Source: Halanaerobium saccharolyticum (GTDB lineage: Bacteria; Bacillota; Halanaerobiia; Halanaerobiales; Halanaerobiaceae). Taken from it: a stretch of 64,000 bases of DNA. A program made the translations under genes and the position numbers. The notes below the pieces were generated by a model. That model was not told the DNA's origin and searched no databases. It saw only the letters and a list, made by a program, of their open reading frames with translations. This document shows, one piece after another, positions 7,491 through 15,415 of this stretch. The DNA lies in the NCBI RefSeq assembly GCF_003259895.1, contig NZ_QLME01000005.1, forward strand, positions 62,001 through 126,000. The letters are read 5' to 3'. Each line of letters starts with the position of its first letter. Position 1 is the first letter of the stretch.

Positions 7491-8370
7491 ACATAATCAT
7501 GAACATTCAAATACTTCAAATATCAAACTGGCTTTTTTCTTAAATCTATCTTTTACCATTATTGAGATTATTGGCGGCTTTTTAACTAACAGTATGGCTA
7601 TTTTGTCTGATGCCCTGCATGATTTAGGAGATTCGCTTTCCTTAGCAATGTCCTGGTATCTAGAAAATTATTCTCAAAAAGGATCAGATAAAGATTTTAG
7701 CTATGGCTATGCTCGCTTTTCGCTTTTAGGAGCCTTAATCAACAGTTTAGTCTTAATTTTAGGATCCGTTTTTATCTTAACAAAGGTTATTCCCAGAATC
7801 TTTGCTCCTCAGGCTTTACGTCCAGAAGGGATGCTGTACCTGGCCATTTTAGGGATAATAGTTAATGGGATTGCTGTTTTTAAATTAAGAGGTGGAGGCT
7901 CTTTAAATAAAGATGTTGTCAGCTGGCATCTTTTAGAAGATGTTTTAGGCTGGATTGCAGTTCTAATAGTTAGTATTGTTTTAATTTACAAAGATCTTCC
8001 AATCTTAGATCCACTGCTTTCATTAGCAATTAATATCTACATTTTATATAATGTAATTTCTAAGTTGAAAAAAATCTTAAATATTTTTTTGCAGAGAGTT
8101 CCACCTGGAATTGAGATCGGAGCACTGCAGCAGAAAATAGCAGCAGAGACCCAGGCGCTTGCAGTTCATCATACCCATATCTGGACCTTAGATGGAGAAA
8201 AGAATTTTCTCAGTACCCATGTAATTATTCCAGATCAATTTTCAAAAGAAGAAATAATAAAGCTTAAATCGAAAATTAAAGAATTACTCGCCGCAGAAGA
8301 AATAGATCATGTAACAGTAGAGATAGAATATCAAAATGAGGAATGTGAAAATGAAAATTGTAAGGCCTAG
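7483..8370 (+). CDS. Cation diffusion facilitator (CDF) family metal efflux transporter
   Basis: About 295 residues, a standard CDF length. It exports divalent metal (Zn2+, Co2+, Cd2+ or similar) by proton antiport across the cell membrane. The N-terminus is His-rich (SEHNHEHS). TM helices carry the metal site: SDALHDLGD in TM2 (HxxxD) and SWHLLEDVLGW in TM5 (HxxxD), as in ZitB/CzcD-like members. The C-terminal cytoplasmic domain (about 200-285) has HHTHIWTLDG, a typical regulatory metal-binding strand, and ends in a Cys-containing tail. Start could be GTG 7474 or ATG 7483; the latter gives the natural CDF N-terminus. The exact metal cannot be told from sequence. Confidence 0.93.
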   Translation: MSEHNHEHSNTSNIKLAFFLNLSFTIIEIIGGFLTNSMAILSDALHDLGDSLSLAMSWYLENYSQKGSDKDFSYGYARFSLLGALINSLVLILGSVFILTKVIPRIFAPQALRPEGMLYLAILGIIVNGIAVFKLRGGGSLNKDVVSWHLLEDVLGWIAVLIVSIVLIYKDLPILDPLLSLAINIYILYNVISKLKKILNIFLQRVPPGIEIGALQQKIAAETQALAVHHTHIWTLDGEKNFLSTHVIIPDQFSKEEIIKLKSKIKELLAAEEIDHVTVEIEYQNEECENENCKA

Positions 8371-8400
8371 ATAGGTCAAAAATTTGAGGAGGTTAATACA

Positions 8401-9153
8401 GTGCAGAAGAAAAAGACTCTCAGAGAAAAACTCAATTCAAAGATGCTGGAAAAATCAGATATTCCGGTAATTGTTTTTTTAACAGTTATCTTTAGTCTAT
8501 TTTTTGTCTGGAGAATGCGGAAATACAGTCCGGATCTTTCTTTAAATCTTTTTTCAGAATTAATCGGGGTAGCCTTTACTCTCTTTATCATCGATACCCT
8601 GCTGGTTAGATCAAAAAATAAATTATGGGAGATTGTTCATGTCGATATTGACTATTTAATCAGCCGCAATATTAATCGTCTGCGGGATGGAATTGCTACC
8701 AGGGCTTTTAGCTTTGAAGCAGATGTTGATTTTAGCAGCCAGGATCATGACCAGAATGCGAAAGTTTTAAGTACAAAAAGAGCAGAGTTTTTAAATGAGC
8801 TGGAAAATTTATCAGAAGAAGAAGTGTTAAGCCGTTTAAATATAGAAGTGTTTTTTAATGAAGATAATTATGATTATTTTGATGAAAAAGCTGAGGATAT
8901 CTGGGAAGTCATAAACATGAAATACTCTGAATATTTGGCTCCAGAGCTTGTTTCTCAGTTAATTGATCTCCATACCTCCCTTAAAGATCTCGGAAGTTCC
9001 ATCAGACAGTATGAAAAGAGTGAATTTTTAAAAGCACACCGAGAATATTATCAAAATGCTGGTAAACAATCAGCAGCAGCTCATTTAATTGATCTAATTG
9101 AAATACTAAATGATTTAAAAGAAGCAGGTTATTCTGAGCTGGCCAGGGATTAA
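8401..9153 (+). CDS. Uncharacterised membrane-anchored protein
   Basis: 250 residues, not recognised. A basic N-terminus (QKKKTLREKL) is followed by two hydrophobic segments at about 21-37 (IPVIVFLTVIFSLFFVW) and 50-67 (ELIGVAFTLFIIDTLLV). The rest is a long soluble, charged and mostly helical domain, probably cytoplasmic. No cysteine cluster or catalytic motif stands out. Start is GTG with GAGGAGG upstream. It follows the CDF gene by 30 bp and may share its mRNA; the next promoter begins just after its stop. Confidence 0.8.
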   Translation: MQKKKTLREKLNSKMLEKSDIPVIVFLTVIFSLFFVWRMRKYSPDLSLNLFSELIGVAFTLFIIDTLLVRSKNKLWEIVHVDIDYLISRNINRLRDGIATRAFSFEADVDFSSQDHDQNAKVLSTKRAEFLNELENLSEEEVLSRLNIEVFFNEDNYDYFDEKAEDIWEVINMKYSEYLAPELVSQLIDLHTSLKDLGSSIRQYEKSEFLKAHREYYQNAGKQSAAAHLIDLIEILNDLKEAGYSELARD

Positions 9154-9158
9154 ATTTC

Positions 9159-9187
9159 TTGACACAAATCTTTTAATATGGTAAAGT
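9159..9187 (+). promoter_or_regulatory. Promoter of the SAM-riboswitch/metF operon
   Basis: TTGACA (9159-9164), a 17-base spacer and TAAAGT (9182-9187), ending about 20 bases before the first riboswitch stem. Confidence 0.65.
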
Positions 9188-9206
9188 GATTAAAAATAGA
9201 ATATTG

Positions 9207-9308
9207 TCTTATCAAGAGTGGTGGAGGGATCTGGCCCTGCGAAACCCGGCAACCAGCAGTTATATACTGCCCGGTGCTAAATCCAGCAGGTTGAGCCTGA
9301 AAGATAAG
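9207..9308 (+). ncRNA. SAM-I (S-box) riboswitch aptamer
   Basis: Stem P1 pairs CTTATC (9208-9213) with GATAAG (9303-9308). Between them are the conserved elements: AGAGTGGTGGAGGGA, CTGGCCC, GAAACCCGGCAACC, a variable P3 hairpin (CAGTTATATACTG), GTGCTAAATCC and the GAGC-CTGAAAGATAAG end. SAM binding is known to favour the terminator, switching off methionine genes. It precedes metF, which fits exactly. Confidence 0.96.
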
Positions 9309-9320
9309 TAGTTGTGTACT

Positions 9321-9356
9321 CCACTTCTACTCAGGAAGTGGATTTTTGTTTTTATG
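9321..9356 (+). terminator. SAM riboswitch expression-platform terminator
   Basis: CCACTTC (9321-9327) pairs with GAAGTGG (9335-9341), followed by a T-rich run. It lies 12 bases after P1, as expected of the S-box terminator. Confidence 0.88.
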
Positions 9357-9456
9357 ATATTTTTCAACAACAAGTAGTGAGTAAAGAAAGCAATTATTAG
9401 CAGGAGCTATAACTAAATAATTTAAATAGCAGTAGAGCAGCTCGAGGAGGATAAAA

Positions 9457-10344
9457 ATGAAGATTAAAAATATTTTTGAGGAAAAAGAAGTAGTATTTTC
9501 GCTGGAAGTTTTCCCACCCAGACCTGATGTTCCAATAGACAATATTTACCAAACCCTAGAAGAATTAAAGGATATTGACCCGGATTATATCAGTGTCACC
9601 TATGGAGCTGGTGGAGGGGTTAGAAAAAATAGAACCTGTGAGCTTTCTTCAATCATCAAAGAAAAATATGATGTAGAAGCTCTAGCCCATTTAACCTGTA
9701 TCAATTCTGACCAGGAGACATTAAATAAAATTCTGGCCCGTCTGGAGAGTAAAAGCATAGAAAATATTCTGGCTTTAAGAGGAGATAAACAGGTAGATGG
9801 TGAGGCTATTGGTGATTATAATTATGCCTATCAGTTGATTGAACATATAAATAAAAATAATGACTTTGGAGTAGCTGCTGCCTGTTATCCGGAAGGACAT
9901 TTAGAAACAGATAGTTTAGAACAGGATCTTGAATATTTAAAACAAAAGGTAGATTTTGGAGTTGATTATTTAATTTCACAGATGTTCTTTGATAACTCAC
10001 TTTTTTATAAATTTCGCAATAAAGCAGAAAAAAAAGGAATAAATGTTCCCATTGAAGCAGGAATTATGCCGGTTATCAACAAAAAACAGGTAGGGAGAAT
10101 TATAGAATTATCTGATGCATATTTTCCCGAAAAATTCCAGAAGATTTTAGATAAATATGAAGATAATCCGGAGGCTTTACGAGATGCGGGGATTGCCTAT
10201 GCAGTTGAGCAGATAGTTGACTTGATTTCCAGTGAAGTTGATGGAATCCACCTTTATACAATGAACAACCCCTATGTTGCCCGTAGAATTAAAGAAGCAG
10301 TTGGATCTTTGATTACTCATATCAATGGAAAAAAGGCTGATTAA
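9457..10344 (+). CDS. metF: Methylenetetrahydrofolate reductase
   Basis: 295 residues, the usual length of bacterial MetF. It reduces 5,10-methylene-THF to 5-methyl-THF, the methyl donor used by MetH two genes downstream. Visible features: SLEVFPPRPD at the N-terminus (family signature EvFPP), YGAGGG, AHLTCI, LALRGD (FAD-binding motif), AACYPEGH and DYLISQMFFDN. Start ATG has GAGGAGG upstream, after the S-box leader. In some anaerobes MetF works with an added zinc or iron-sulfur subunit; none is adjacent here. The next gene overlaps or abuts the stop, so this is one operon. Confidence 0.96.
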   Translation: MKIKNIFEEKEVVFSLEVFPPRPDVPIDNIYQTLEELKDIDPDYISVTYGAGGGVRKNRTCELSSIIKEKYDVEALAHLTCINSDQETLNKILARLESKSIENILALRGDKQVDGEAIGDYNYAYQLIEHINKNNDFGVAAACYPEGHLETDSLEQDLEYLKQKVDFGVDYLISQMFFDNSLFYKFRNKAEKKGINVPIEAGIMPVINKKQVGRIIELSDAYFPEKFQKILDKYEDNPEALRDAGIAYAVEQIVDLISSEVDGIHLYTMNNPYVARRIKEAVGSLITHINGKKAD

Positions 10345-10345
10345 A

Positions 10346-11101
10346 ATGGAATTAGAAATTGAAAGAACCGAAGTTTTAAGATATTTGCAGACTTCTAAGG
10401 ATTTAGAAGATGACAATATTAACCGTTTAATTGCAGAAGCGACAGCTGAAATTAAAAATTTGATTAATTTTCGTTATCTGTATCAAAAATTCCCGATTGA
10501 ACTGAATGAGAATGGGATAAAGGTAAAGGGTACAACTTTAACCCTCGAAGGGAAAAGCATAAAAAAACATTTAAAAAATTACGGAGAAATCTATATAATG
10601 GCTGCTACCCTGGGAGCTCAGGTTGATAAAAAAATTTCCTATTACGAAAAAGTTTCAGTTACAAAATCGATGATTTTTGATGCCTGTGCCACCACAGCTA
10701 TCGAAGCAGGCTGTGATCAGGTCGAAGCTGAGATCAAAAAAGAAGTTCTGGCAGCTGGTAATGAGGATATTACCTTTCGTTATAGTCCTGGTTACGGAGA
10801 TCTGGGAATTGAGATTCAAAAAGAAGTTTTAAGGATTTTAGAGGCACCAAAAAAAATTGGTTTAACTGCTTCCAAATATAATATGCTGATTCCGACTAAA
10901 TCTGTAACTGCAATTATTGGAGTTATTGCAGAAAAAACTGAAGTTGATCAGCAGGCTGAAGAGCGCAAAGATATAGGCAGCGAAAGCGAAAATTCAAAAG
11001 ATAGAGATTTAGAATTTGAGATAAGACACTGCAAAAATTGTATTTTATATCAAGACTGTGAGCTGAGAAGAAAGGGGATTTATTGTGGAGCTAAAGGATA
11101 A
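10346..11101 (+). CDS. Stand-alone MetH reactivation-domain (B12-dependent methionine synthase activation) protein
   Basis: 251 residues from ATG 10346 (an upstream ATG at 10325 would overlap metF). It resembles the C-terminal SAM-binding activation domain of methionine synthase: RTEVLRYLQTS at the start, MAATLGAQVDK, DACATTAIEAGCDQVE, and FRYSPGYGDLGIEIQKEVL (RxSPGYGD) near 150. It ends with a small cysteine set (CKNCILYQDCELRRKGIYC). In E. coli this domain reductively remethylates inactive cob(II)alamin using SAM. Here it is a separate gene next to a metH that lacks it, so the two products presumably work in trans. Confidence 0.92.
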   Translation: MELEIERTEVLRYLQTSKDLEDDNINRLIAEATAEIKNLINFRYLYQKFPIELNENGIKVKGTTLTLEGKSIKKHLKNYGEIYIMAATLGAQVDKKISYYEKVSVTKSMIFDACATTAIEAGCDQVEAEIKKEVLAAGNEDITFRYSPGYGDLGIEIQKEVLRILEAPKKIGLTASKYNMLIPTKSVTAIIGVIAEKTEVDQQAEERKDIGSESENSKDRDLEFEIRHCKNCILYQDCELRRKGIYCGAKG

Positions 11102-13475
11102 ACTGGGGAAAAAAATAATATTATTTGATGGAGCTATGGGAACAGTGCTGCAGCAGCGGGGTTTGAAGGCCGGTGATGTTCCTGAAAAATTGAATATAGA
11201 AAAAAGGGAAGAGATTGTTGAGATTCATAAAAGTTATTTAAAGTCCGGAGCTGAGATTTTAACTACCAATACATTTGGAGCCAACGCTTTAAAAATGGAA
11301 GAAACAGATTATTCTGTAGAAGAAGTAATCTCTGCTGCTGTTCAGAACGCCCGGCAGGCAGTAATTGAATCTGGAATTGATGCAGCTGTAGCCCTTGATA
11401 TGGGACCTCTGGGAGAACTTTTGGAACCAATGGGCAGCCTGAGTTTTGATGAAGCTTACAACCTTTATCAGCAGCAGGTACTTGTTGGAGTTGAGCATGG
11501 GGCTGACTTAATCCATATAGAAACAATAGCTGATCTCTATGAAGCTCGAGCAGCTGTACTGGCAGCAAAGGAAAATTCTAATCTGTCTATTTTCTGTACT
11601 TTAACTTTTGAAGAGGACGGTAGAACTTTTACCGGTGGCAGTATCCGCTCCATGATTTCTGTACTGGAAGGACTGGGAGTAGATGGAATTGGACTCAACT
11701 GCTCTCTGGGACCGGAAAAATTGGAACCTCTGGTTGAAGAGGTGCTTCAATATTCTAAACTTCCGGTTATTCTGCAGGCAAATGCTGGTTTGCCAGTAAT
11801 GGAGAATGGAGAAACAGTATTTAAGATCTCTCCAGCGGAATATTATAAACCTTTAGCCCGACTTTACGAAAAAGGACTGGCGGTTATTGGAGGCTGTTGT
11901 GGAACAAATGAAGAGTTTATTTCTTTGATTGCTGAGAATTTAAAAAATAAAAAGGTTAAAGAGCGAGAAGTTGTAAAAGAAAGTCTTGCCTGTTCCCCTT
12001 CTCAGTATGTTAATCTGGCTGGAGTTAATGTGGTGGGAGAAAGAATTAATCCAACCGGAAAAGCTGCCTTTAAAGAAGCTTTAAGAAATGGTGATTTAGA
12101 CTATATTCTAAAAGTGGCTGTAGAAGAAGTAGATGCTGGAGCAGATATTCTGGATGTTAATCTTGGGCTGCCGGAGATAGACGAAAAAAAAGTGATGGTT
12201 AAACTGATCACGGAACTGCAGGGGATTCTGGATATTCCCTTACAGATTGATTCCAGTAATCCAGAGGTTATAGATGAGGCCATAAGATATTATAATGGAA
12301 CAGCAATTGTCAATTCAGTTAATGGAGAACTTGAAGTGCTGGAGAAAACTTTACCGGCTGTTAAAAAATATGGAGCAGCAGTTATTGGTTTGACTATGGA
12401 TGATGATGGAATACCTACAACTGCTGAGGGACGTTTTGAAATTGCCGAAAGAATAGTCAGCAGAGCAGCTGAACATGGAATTAGCAGAGATAAGATTATT
12501 ATTGACTGCCTGACACTTACTGCTTCTGCTCAGCAGGAGGGGGTCAGGGAAACTTTAAAAGCAGTAAAGATGGTTAAAGAAAAGTTGGGAGTTAAAACAA
12601 CTCTCGGAGTCTCTAATGTTTCGTTTGGCTTACCGGCTCGACCTGTTTTGAATAGGACTTTTTTATCAATGGCCCTTTATCAGGGTTTAAATCTTCCAAT
12701 TATTGATCCAAATGATGTTGAGATGATGGCGGCAGTTAAAGCAGCTGCTGTGTTAAATAATATTGATCAGGGTGCTGCTCAATATATTGAATATATGTCT
12801 GAACTTGAGAATAAATCTGAACCTGAAGCGGAAAAAGAAGATTTGAATGAAGAAAATGATTTACAGACCGTAATTATTAGAGGTTTAAAAAGTGAATCTG
12901 CTCGTTTGACTAAAGCCATTTTAAAAGAGAAAGAAGCTTTAGAAGTGGTAAATGAGTATCTGATACCTGCTCTTGATATGGTGGGTGAACGCTACGAAAA
13001 AGGAGATATCTTTTTGCCACAGCTGGTACAGTCAGCTGAGACTGTAAAAGAAGCTTTTTCCGTTTTAAAAGAAGAAATGGCGCGCACAGGTGGTAGAGAT
13101 ATTTCTAAAGGTAAAATTGTAATGGCTACTGTTAAAGGTGATGTTCATGATATTGGAAAAAATATAGTTAAAACTGTGCTCGAAAACTACGGTTATCAGA
13201 TCATTGATCTGGGACGGAATGTGAATATCAGAGAAGTAGTTAAATCTGTTGTGGAAAATGAGGTTAAACTTTTAGGATTAAGTGCACTAATGACCACCAC
13301 TGTTAAAAATATGGAAAAAACGATTAAAGCAGTTCGAGAGCAGTCTCCCGAGTGTCAGATCATGGTTGGTGGTGCTGTATTAACTACTGATTATGCGGAG
13401 ATGATAGATGCAGATTTTTATGCCAGAGATGCAAAAGAAGCTGTAGAAATTGCAAAGGAAGTTTTTACAGAATAA
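11085..13475 (+). CDS. metH: B12-dependent methionine synthase, three-domain form without activation domain
   Basis: 796 residues versus about 1200 for E. coli MetH. It transfers the methyl group from methyl-THF through cobalamin to homocysteine. Domain order: homocysteine-binding barrel (FDGAMGTVLQQRG; zinc ligands C206 and C271-C272 in GGCCGT), pterin-binding barrel (NVVGERINPTGK at about 314, DADILDVNLG-like strand, SNVSFGLPAR), then a helical cap and B12-binding domain with DVHDIGKN (lower cobalt ligand H688) and VGGAVLT. The fourth, reactivation, domain is supplied by the preceding gene. GTG start at 11085, after AAAGGGG, overlaps that gene by 17 bases. Confidence 0.96.
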   Translation: MELKDKLGKKIILFDGAMGTVLQQRGLKAGDVPEKLNIEKREEIVEIHKSYLKSGAEILTTNTFGANALKMEETDYSVEEVISAAVQNARQAVIESGIDAAVALDMGPLGELLEPMGSLSFDEAYNLYQQQVLVGVEHGADLIHIETIADLYEARAAVLAAKENSNLSIFCTLTFEEDGRTFTGGSIRSMISVLEGLGVDGIGLNCSLGPEKLEPLVEEVLQYSKLPVILQANAGLPVMENGETVFKISPAEYYKPLARLYEKGLAVIGGCCGTNEEFISLIAENLKNKKVKEREVVKESLACSPSQYVNLAGVNVVGERINPTGKAAFKEALRNGDLDYILKVAVEEVDAGADILDVNLGLPEIDEKKVMVKLITELQGILDIPLQIDSSNPEVIDEAIRYYNGTAIVNSVNGELEVLEKTLPAVKKYGAAVIGLTMDDDGIPTTAEGRFEIAERIVSRAAEHGISRDKIIIDCLTLTASAQQEGVRETLKAVKMVKEKLGVKTTLGVSNVSFGLPARPVLNRTFLSMALYQGLNLPIIDPNDVEMMAAVKAAAVLNNIDQGAAQYIEYMSELENKSEPEAEKEDLNEENDLQTVIIRGLKSESARLTKAILKEKEALEVVNEYLIPALDMVGERYEKGDIFLPQLVQSAETVKEAFSVLKEEMARTGGRDISKGKIVMATVKGDVHDIGKNIVKTVLENYGYQIIDLGRNVNIREVVKSVVENEVKLLGLSALMTTTVKNMEKTIKAVREQSPECQIMVGGAVLTTDYAEMIDADFYARDAKEAVEIAKEVFTE

Positions 13476-13524
13476 GCTTATTTTTGTAATTGATTTCAAT
13501 AAAAAAATAGTTTAAATTAAAACT

Positions 13525-13548
13525 GCCTCCAGTTTTTAGACTGGAGGC
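13525..13548 (-). terminator. Intrinsic terminator after the carbonic anhydrase-like gene
   Basis: GCCTCCAG (13525-13532) and CTGGAGGC (13541-13548) form an 8-bp stem with an 8-base loop. On the minus strand it is followed by AGTTTT, so it mainly serves the minus gene; it also separates it from the convergent metH. Confidence 0.82.
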
Positions 13549-13558
13549 GTAATTAATG

Positions 13559-14077
13559 TTATTTGATTTCTTCAATGTCCTCCTGTCTGGCAGCAAGATC
13601 AGCGTAATGAACTGCATGTTGTTTTAATTCAATAATCTTTTCTTTGGTTATGCTGCGTATCACTTTAGCAGGGACTCCCAAAACCAGGCTTCCGGGAGGA
13701 ATTTCAGCGTTTTCTGGTACTACTGCTCCGGCTCCGACAATTGAACCTTCACCAATCCAGGCACCACTTAGAATTGTAGCATTCATTCCAATTAGTGATT
13801 TGCTACCAATTTTACAGGCATGAATTACTGCATTATGGCCAATAGTTACATAATCACCAATTTCAACTCCCTGGTTCTGCTTAACATGAACAGTTGAGTT
13901 CTCCTGAACATTTGAGTATTCACCTATTTTAATTTCTGCCATATCAGCTCTGAGTACAGTATTATACCAGATGCTGCTGTGCTTCGCAATTTCTACATCT
14001 CCTATCACTCTGCTTCCGGGAGCAATAAAAGTATTTGCCGCAGTAGTGGGACTTTTCTTTTTAAATTTATAAAGCAT
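13559..14077 (-). CDS. Gamma-carbonic anhydrase-like hexapeptide-repeat protein (YrdA/PaaY type)
   Basis: 172 residues from ATG 14077; the ORF also opens at 14092, but GGAGG lies within those first codons and serves the second ATG. Left-handed beta-helix repeats run through the protein (VIGDVEI, VEIGDYVTIGHNAVI, SLIGMNATI, SIVGAGAVV, LVLGVPAKVIR). The three zinc-site histidines of the gamma-CA family are present: H64, H81 and H86. Many members have weak or no CO2 hydration activity, so the true substrate is uncertain. Single-gene unit, convergent with metH and divergent from nadD. Confidence 0.92.
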   Translation of the reverse strand: MLYKFKKKSPTTAANTFIAPGSRVIGDVEIAKHSSIWYNTVLRADMAEIKIGEYSNVQENSTVHVKQNQGVEIGDYVTIGHNAVIHACKIGSKSLIGMNATILSGAWIGEGSIVGAGAVVPENAEIPPGSLVLGVPAKVIRSITKEKIIELKQHAVHYADLAARQEDIEEIK

Positions 14078-14158
14078 TTTTAAAACCTCCATTTTTTCGC
14101 TTTCTAATTAATTATTTCTATTTAAAGTTTAAAACTCCTCTTTTAATGGTCATTTAAC

Positions 14159-14187
14159 TTGCAAGGACTGTTAAAATAATTTATAAT
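14159..14187 (+). promoter_or_regulatory. Promoter of the nadD-yqeK-LCP-rsfS group
   Basis: TTGCAA (14159-14164), a 17-base spacer and TATAAT (14182-14187), about 31 bases before the nadD start. Confidence 0.8.
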
Positions 14188-14217
14188 TAAAGATGTATAA
14201 AATTAGAGGTGAAAAAT

Positions 14218-14820
14218 ATGTCAAAAAAAAGAGTGGCTATTTTTGGTGGGACCTTTGATCCTCCACATTTAGGACATTTTATTATAGCGGAACAGATAAA
14301 AAATCGCTTCTCACTGGCCGAAATAATTTTTATGCCGGCTGGAAAGCCACCACATAAAAAAGATAAAGATATTTCACCTGATCAGGATAGATTTAAAATG
14401 CTTAAATTGGCTGTAGCTGGAAATCAATATTTTTCTATTTCTGACTGGGAGATTAAAAAAGATGGCTATTCTTATACTGCACAGACTTTATCTCAATTTG
14501 TACCTCAGCTTGATGCAGAAGAGGTCTTTTTTATTATAGGTGCCGATTCTTTAGCGGAGATTTTTAAATGGAAAGAACCGGAATTATTATTATCAGAAGC
14601 TAAATTTATTGTATATAATCGATCTGGTTATGATTTTGAAAAAATTTTAAGTCAGCAAAAATATCAGCCTTATTTAAATAATATTTTGACCTTTCAGGGT
14701 TTGAATATAGAAATATCTTCTTCTTTTATTAGAGAAGAAGTTAGAAAAGGGAATTCTATTCGCTATCTAACTCTGAATCAAATTAAAAAGTACATAAAAA
14801 AAAATAATCTTTACAGGTGA
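14218..14820 (+). CDS. nadD: Nicotinate-mononucleotide adenylyltransferase
   Basis: 200 residues. It makes deamido-NAD from nicotinate mononucleotide and ATP. The nucleotidyltransferase signature GGTFDPPHLGH is at 10-20 (HxGH), and ISSSFIREEVRKG near the C-terminus is the second ATP-binding motif. ATG 14218 is chosen over GTG 14209 because AGAGGTG lies just upstream. It is 4 bases from yqeK, a conserved Firmicutes pairing. Confidence 0.95.
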   Translation: MSKKRVAIFGGTFDPPHLGHFIIAEQIKNRFSLAEIIFMPAGKPPHKKDKDISPDQDRFKMLKLAVAGNQYFSISDWEIKKDGYSYTAQTLSQFVPQLDAEEVFFIIGADSLAEIFKWKEPELLLSEAKFIVYNRSGYDFEKILSQQKYQPYLNNILTFQGLNIEISSSFIREEVRKGNSIRYLTLNQIKKYIKKNNLYR

Positions 14821-14824
14821 TTAA

Positions 14825-15412
14825 ATGTCATTAAAAAAAGAGAAACTAAATTCTGATCTTAATTTAGAAAAAATAAAAAAGATATTAGGTAGAGAAAGAT
14901 TTCAGCATACGCTATCTGTACTTAAAGCAGCTTTGAAAATAGCAGAAATACAAAATCTTAACCTCAAAAAAGTAGAAACAGCTGCTTTATTGCACGATAT
15001 TGCAAAAAGTAAAAGTTATACTGAATTAATAGATATTGTTAAAAATTCAAAATGGGAGCCTGATCAGCTGGAGTTAGAGATTGCTCCAGTGCTGCATGCA
15101 CCAGCAGGAGCAGTGATGGCAGAGGATTTTTTTGGAATAACTGATTCGAAAATTTTAGAAGCAATTCGCTTTCATACCCTGGGCCATCCACAAATGGGGG
15201 AAATAGCCCAGGTTATTTATGCAGCAGATTTTATTTCTGAAGATAGAGAAATTGACGGTTTAGATGAAATTAGAATTGAAATCGAAAGAGATTTTGAATC
15301 TGGATTATATTCAATTACAACTCATATTCTTAAATATCAGCTTGAGCAGAATAATTTTATCCATCCTTATTCAAATGATTTCCGAAATAAATTATTAAAA
15401 AGAAGTGATTAA
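14825..15412 (+). CDS. yqeK: HD-domain hydrolase YqeK (symmetrical Ap4A-type hydrolase)
   Basis: 195 residues. HD signature H57-D58 in ALLHDIAKS, preceded by FQHTLSVLKAA (first His) and followed by HAPAGAVMAEDFFGI and AIRFHTLGHPQM, giving the full metal site of the YqeK family. Characterised Firmicutes YqeK proteins hydrolyse diadenosine tetraphosphate to two ADP. Sits between nadD and the LCP gene, 3 bases before the latter. Confidence 0.92.
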   Translation: MSLKKEKLNSDLNLEKIKKILGRERFQHTLSVLKAALKIAEIQNLNLKKVETAALLHDIAKSKSYTELIDIVKNSKWEPDQLELEIAPVLHAPAGAVMAEDFFGITDSKILEAIRFHTLGHPQMGEIAQVIYAADFISEDREIDGLDEIRIEIERDFESGLYSITTHILKYQLEQNNFIHPYSNDFRNKLLKRSD

Positions 15413-15415
15413 TAA

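Noticed and set aside
8401-9153. Unknown membrane protein as a partner of the CDF exporter
   Set aside because: Only gene proximity supports it; no metal-binding motif is visible, so I did not list it as a finding.
14140-14170. Shared palindromic -35 box (CTTGCAAG) serving both nadD and the gamma-carbonic anhydrase gene
   Set aside because: TTGCAA is readable on both strands, but no -10 box lies at a suitable distance on the minus strand.
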